Made by a program: the position numbers and the translations under genes. Positions 10,604 to 12,385 of a stretch of DNA of 12,385 nucleotides are shown here, piece by piece. The stretch's first letter is position 1, and every line of letters begins with the position of its first letter. The stretch comes from Patescibacteria group bacterium. Lineage in GTDB: Bacteria; Patescibacteriota; Minisyncoccia; Phycocordibacterales; UBA12445. The DNA lies in assembly GCA_022710205.1 (NCBI GenBank), contig JAKLHJ010000021.1, forward strand, positions 1 to 12,385. Direction: 5' to 3'. The notes beneath the pieces are model-generated. The model ran no database searches. It was not told the origin of the DNA and worked only from the letters and a program-made list of their open reading frames with translations.

Positions 10604-12385
10604 CTATTTAGCCTTCCTCTCCGGCCTATTATTCTCGCATTCTTTTCGGGAACATCTTTCGGGAATGGTTTTTGTGCCTTCCATCATAAGTGCGCCGCAT
10701 TTGTCGCAAATATTTCCGGTTGGCTTTGATTTCATTATGAACTTACACTTCGGGTAGTTTGTGCAACTATAAAATGCGCCAAACCTCCCTTTTCTTTCCG
10801 CGATGTCGCCATTCTCGCATTCAGGACACTTCACCCCGGTCTTCATCTTTTCAAGTTTCTCCGCTTCGGCGGCCTCATCTTTTTTAATATACTTGCATTT
10901 CGGGTAATTGTTGCAGGCGATGAACTTGCCGAATCTTCCGCTTCTCTCTACAAGCTTGCCCTTTTTGCACTCCGGGCAGTCTTCGCCGGTTTCTTTTGGC
11001 CCTTCCATTATTTCTCCCGTTATTGTCCTTGCGCCGGTGCATTCCGGGAATTTGTCACAGCTCAAGAATTTTCCTGTTCTGCCCAATTTGATTACCATTC
11101 CGCTACCGCACTCCGGACATTTAATATCCTTTGGCGCCTCTCCTAGCGTTGTTACTTTCGGAACTTTATTTTTTGATTCAACTTCTTTTTTGAACGGGCC
11201 ATAAAAAGCCTTTAGTGTTTTCTCGTAGTTTTTTGTGCCGTTCGCAATATCATCCAGATCCTCCTCCATCTGTGCGGTGAAGTTGTCGCTAATATAATTT
11301 GCAAAATATTCCTCGAGGAAGTTGCTGACGACTTCTCCTGTGTCTGTCGGCTTGAGGGTCTTGCCGTCTTTTTCTACGTAGCCTCGCGCGATGATTGTCT
11401 GTATGATTGCCGCATAGGTGCTAGGCCTACCGATGCCTCTCTTTTCGAGCTCCTTAACAAGTCCGGCCTCTGAATATCTCGCAGGCGGTTCGGTTTGCTT
11501 GCCTTCGGAGTCTATGTTTGTGATCTTTAATTTTTCTCCTTTCTTCACTTCAGGAAGAATGGTGTCGTCTCCTTTTGCGTATTCGTCGCAGGCGAGCCAT
11601 CCCGGGTTTATGAGACGGGAGCCGTTCGCGTGAAATGGTTTTACGGATTCATCTCCTGTTTCGGCGACAATCTTTGTTCTTATGAAATTTGCGTCAGGCA
11701 TCTGGCTTGAGACAGTTCTCCTCCAGATGAGATCGTAGAGCTTGCTGTCTTCTCCGCCTCCGGCGACGGTTCTTTTTTCAACGTGGGCGGGCCTTATGGC
11801 TTCGTGCGCCTCCTGCGCGTTCTTTACTTTTGTTTTATATTCTCTCGGAGTCCAGGCTTTTTCTCCGTATTCTTTTGTGACGATTGCTTTTATGGCGGAC
11901 ATGGCATCATCTGAAAGCGTGGTGCTGTCGGTCCTCATATATGTAATGTATCCGTTCTCGTAGAGTTTCTGGGCGATCTTCATCGTGCGCGAAGGGGAGA
12001 ATCCGAGGCCGGAGCTTGCGGCTTGCTGAAGTGTAGATGTCGTGAACGGAGCCTTTGGCTTCCTGGTGTAGTCGCTTTCCTCAATACCCGTTATTTCAAG
12101 ATTAGAGATTTTTGAAAGCGCCACAACGCGGTCGGCCTCTTCTTGCGTCTTTGGTTCTTCTGAATATGTAAATTCGATCGCCTCCTTTTTGGGAGTCTCA
12201 GTCTCTGCTTTGATAACCCAGTATCCCTCCGGAACGAATGCGCGGATCTCGCGCTCCTTCTCCATTATTATGCGGAGTGCAGGGGATTGAACACGGCCGG
12301 CTGATAGCCCATAGCGGACCTTCTTCCAGATGAGTCCGGAAAGGTCGTAGCCGACAAGCCTATCTAGCACGCGTCTAGCTTCCTG
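10604..12385 (-). CDS. topA: DNA topoisomerase I (type IA), N-terminus outside the window
   Basis: Relaxes negative supercoils by cutting one strand through a 5'-phosphotyrosine. The frame is open at the right edge: 593 visible residues, beginning QEARRVLDRLVGYDLSGLIW. The GLSAGRVQSPALR motif follows. The catalytic tyrosine lies in GYITYMRTDSTTLS (about residue 149 of the visible part). HEAIRPAHV and EKRGIGRPSTYAAIIQTI are further type IA signatures. The last 180 residues carry four four-cysteine zinc ribbons: CPECGSGM...CDKFPEC, CPECKKGK...CNNYPKC, CPECENGD...CTNYPKC, and CDKCGAL...CSRKEC. The end is basic (NNRPERKAK). The N-terminal TOPRIM domain (roughly 140 residues) must lie to the right. 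The gene converges on the orphan operon. Confidence 0.97.
   Translation of the reverse strand, partial: QEARRVLDRLVGYDLSGLIWKKVRYGLSAGRVQSPALRIIMEKEREIRAFVPEGYWVIKAETETPKKEAIEFTYSEEPKTQEEADRVVALSKISNLEITGIEESDYTRKPKAPFTTSTLQQAASSGLGFSPSRTMKIAQKLYENGYITYMRTDSTTLSDDAMSAIKAIVTKEYGEKAWTPREYKTKVKNAQEAHEAIRPAHVEKRTVAGGGEDSKLYDLIWRRTVSSQMPDANFIRTKIVAETGDESVKPFHANGSRLINPGWLACDEYAKGDDTILPEVKKGEKLKITNIDSEGKQTEPPARYSEAGLVKELEKRGIGRPSTYAAIIQTIIARGYVEKDGKTLKPTDTGEVVSNFLEEYFANYISDNFTAQMEEDLDDIANGTKNYEKTLKAFYGPFKKEVESKNKVPKVTTLGEAPKDIKCPECGSGMVIKLGRTGKFLSCDKFPECTGARTITGEIMEGPKETGEDCPECKKGKLVERSGRFGKFIACNNYPKCKYIKKDEAAEAEKLEKMKTGVKCPECENGDIAERKGRFGAFYSCTNYPKCKFIMKSKPTGNICDKCGALMMEGTKTIPERCSRKECENNRPERKAK

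Overview
The window looks like a piece of bacterial chromosome with mixed composition. It carries three household genes: a ParB partition protein, a RelA/SpoT-type (p)ppGpp enzyme and topoisomerase I. These sit among many short, unrecognised proteins, strong Shine-Dalgarno sites, small hairpin terminators and dispersed palindromic repeats. A compact Rel protein without its C-terminal regulatory domains, a PaaX/Cas2-like small regulator, a tRNA without an encoded CCA and many orphan small genes all fit a Candidatus Patescibacteria (CPR, Parcubacteria-like) genome. This assignment is inference; no taxonomic marker is decisive here.

Layout, left to right. 1-1485 (minus, open at the left edge): exported coiled-coil protein. 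1601-2635 (minus): a transcription unit with a consensus-like promoter, a small lipoprotein and a 160-residue protein with extreme GC at third codon positions, closed by a strong terminator. 2707-3252 (minus): two tiny genes (56 and 68 residues). 3329-4043: the most unusual part, a PaaX/Cas2-like gene lying between two identical 40-bp palindromes, the first of which overlaps its promoter. 4089-4429: a repeat-rich patch and a tRNA-Leu(CAA) with its own promoter and terminator. 4434-5523 (minus): two unknown genes in an operon. 5575-6818 (plus): parB with promoter and terminator, and a REPIN-like repeat pair inside its 3' region. 6880-7444 (plus): two small orphan genes and a terminator. 7580-9094 (minus): rel. 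9312-10481 (plus): an orphan operon of three small genes with a promoter region built from inverted repeats; the middle gene encodes a small membrane protein whose reading frame continues past an amber codon into a second hydrophobic segment. 10604-12385 (minus, open at the right edge): topA.

How it fits together. ParB, Rel and TopA serve chromosome segregation, the stringent response and DNA supercoiling; they are not one operon and run in different directions. The remaining genes look like independently regulated small units. REP/REPIN-like palindromes (1554, 6714, 9119, 10496) lie in gaps between units. The strongest candidate for an undescribed system is the palindrome-flanked PaaX/Cas2-like cassette at 3329-4043. 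It could be a self-regulating gene, or a small mobile unit in which a Cas2-fold protein acts on palindromic repeats. The sequence alone cannot decide between these.
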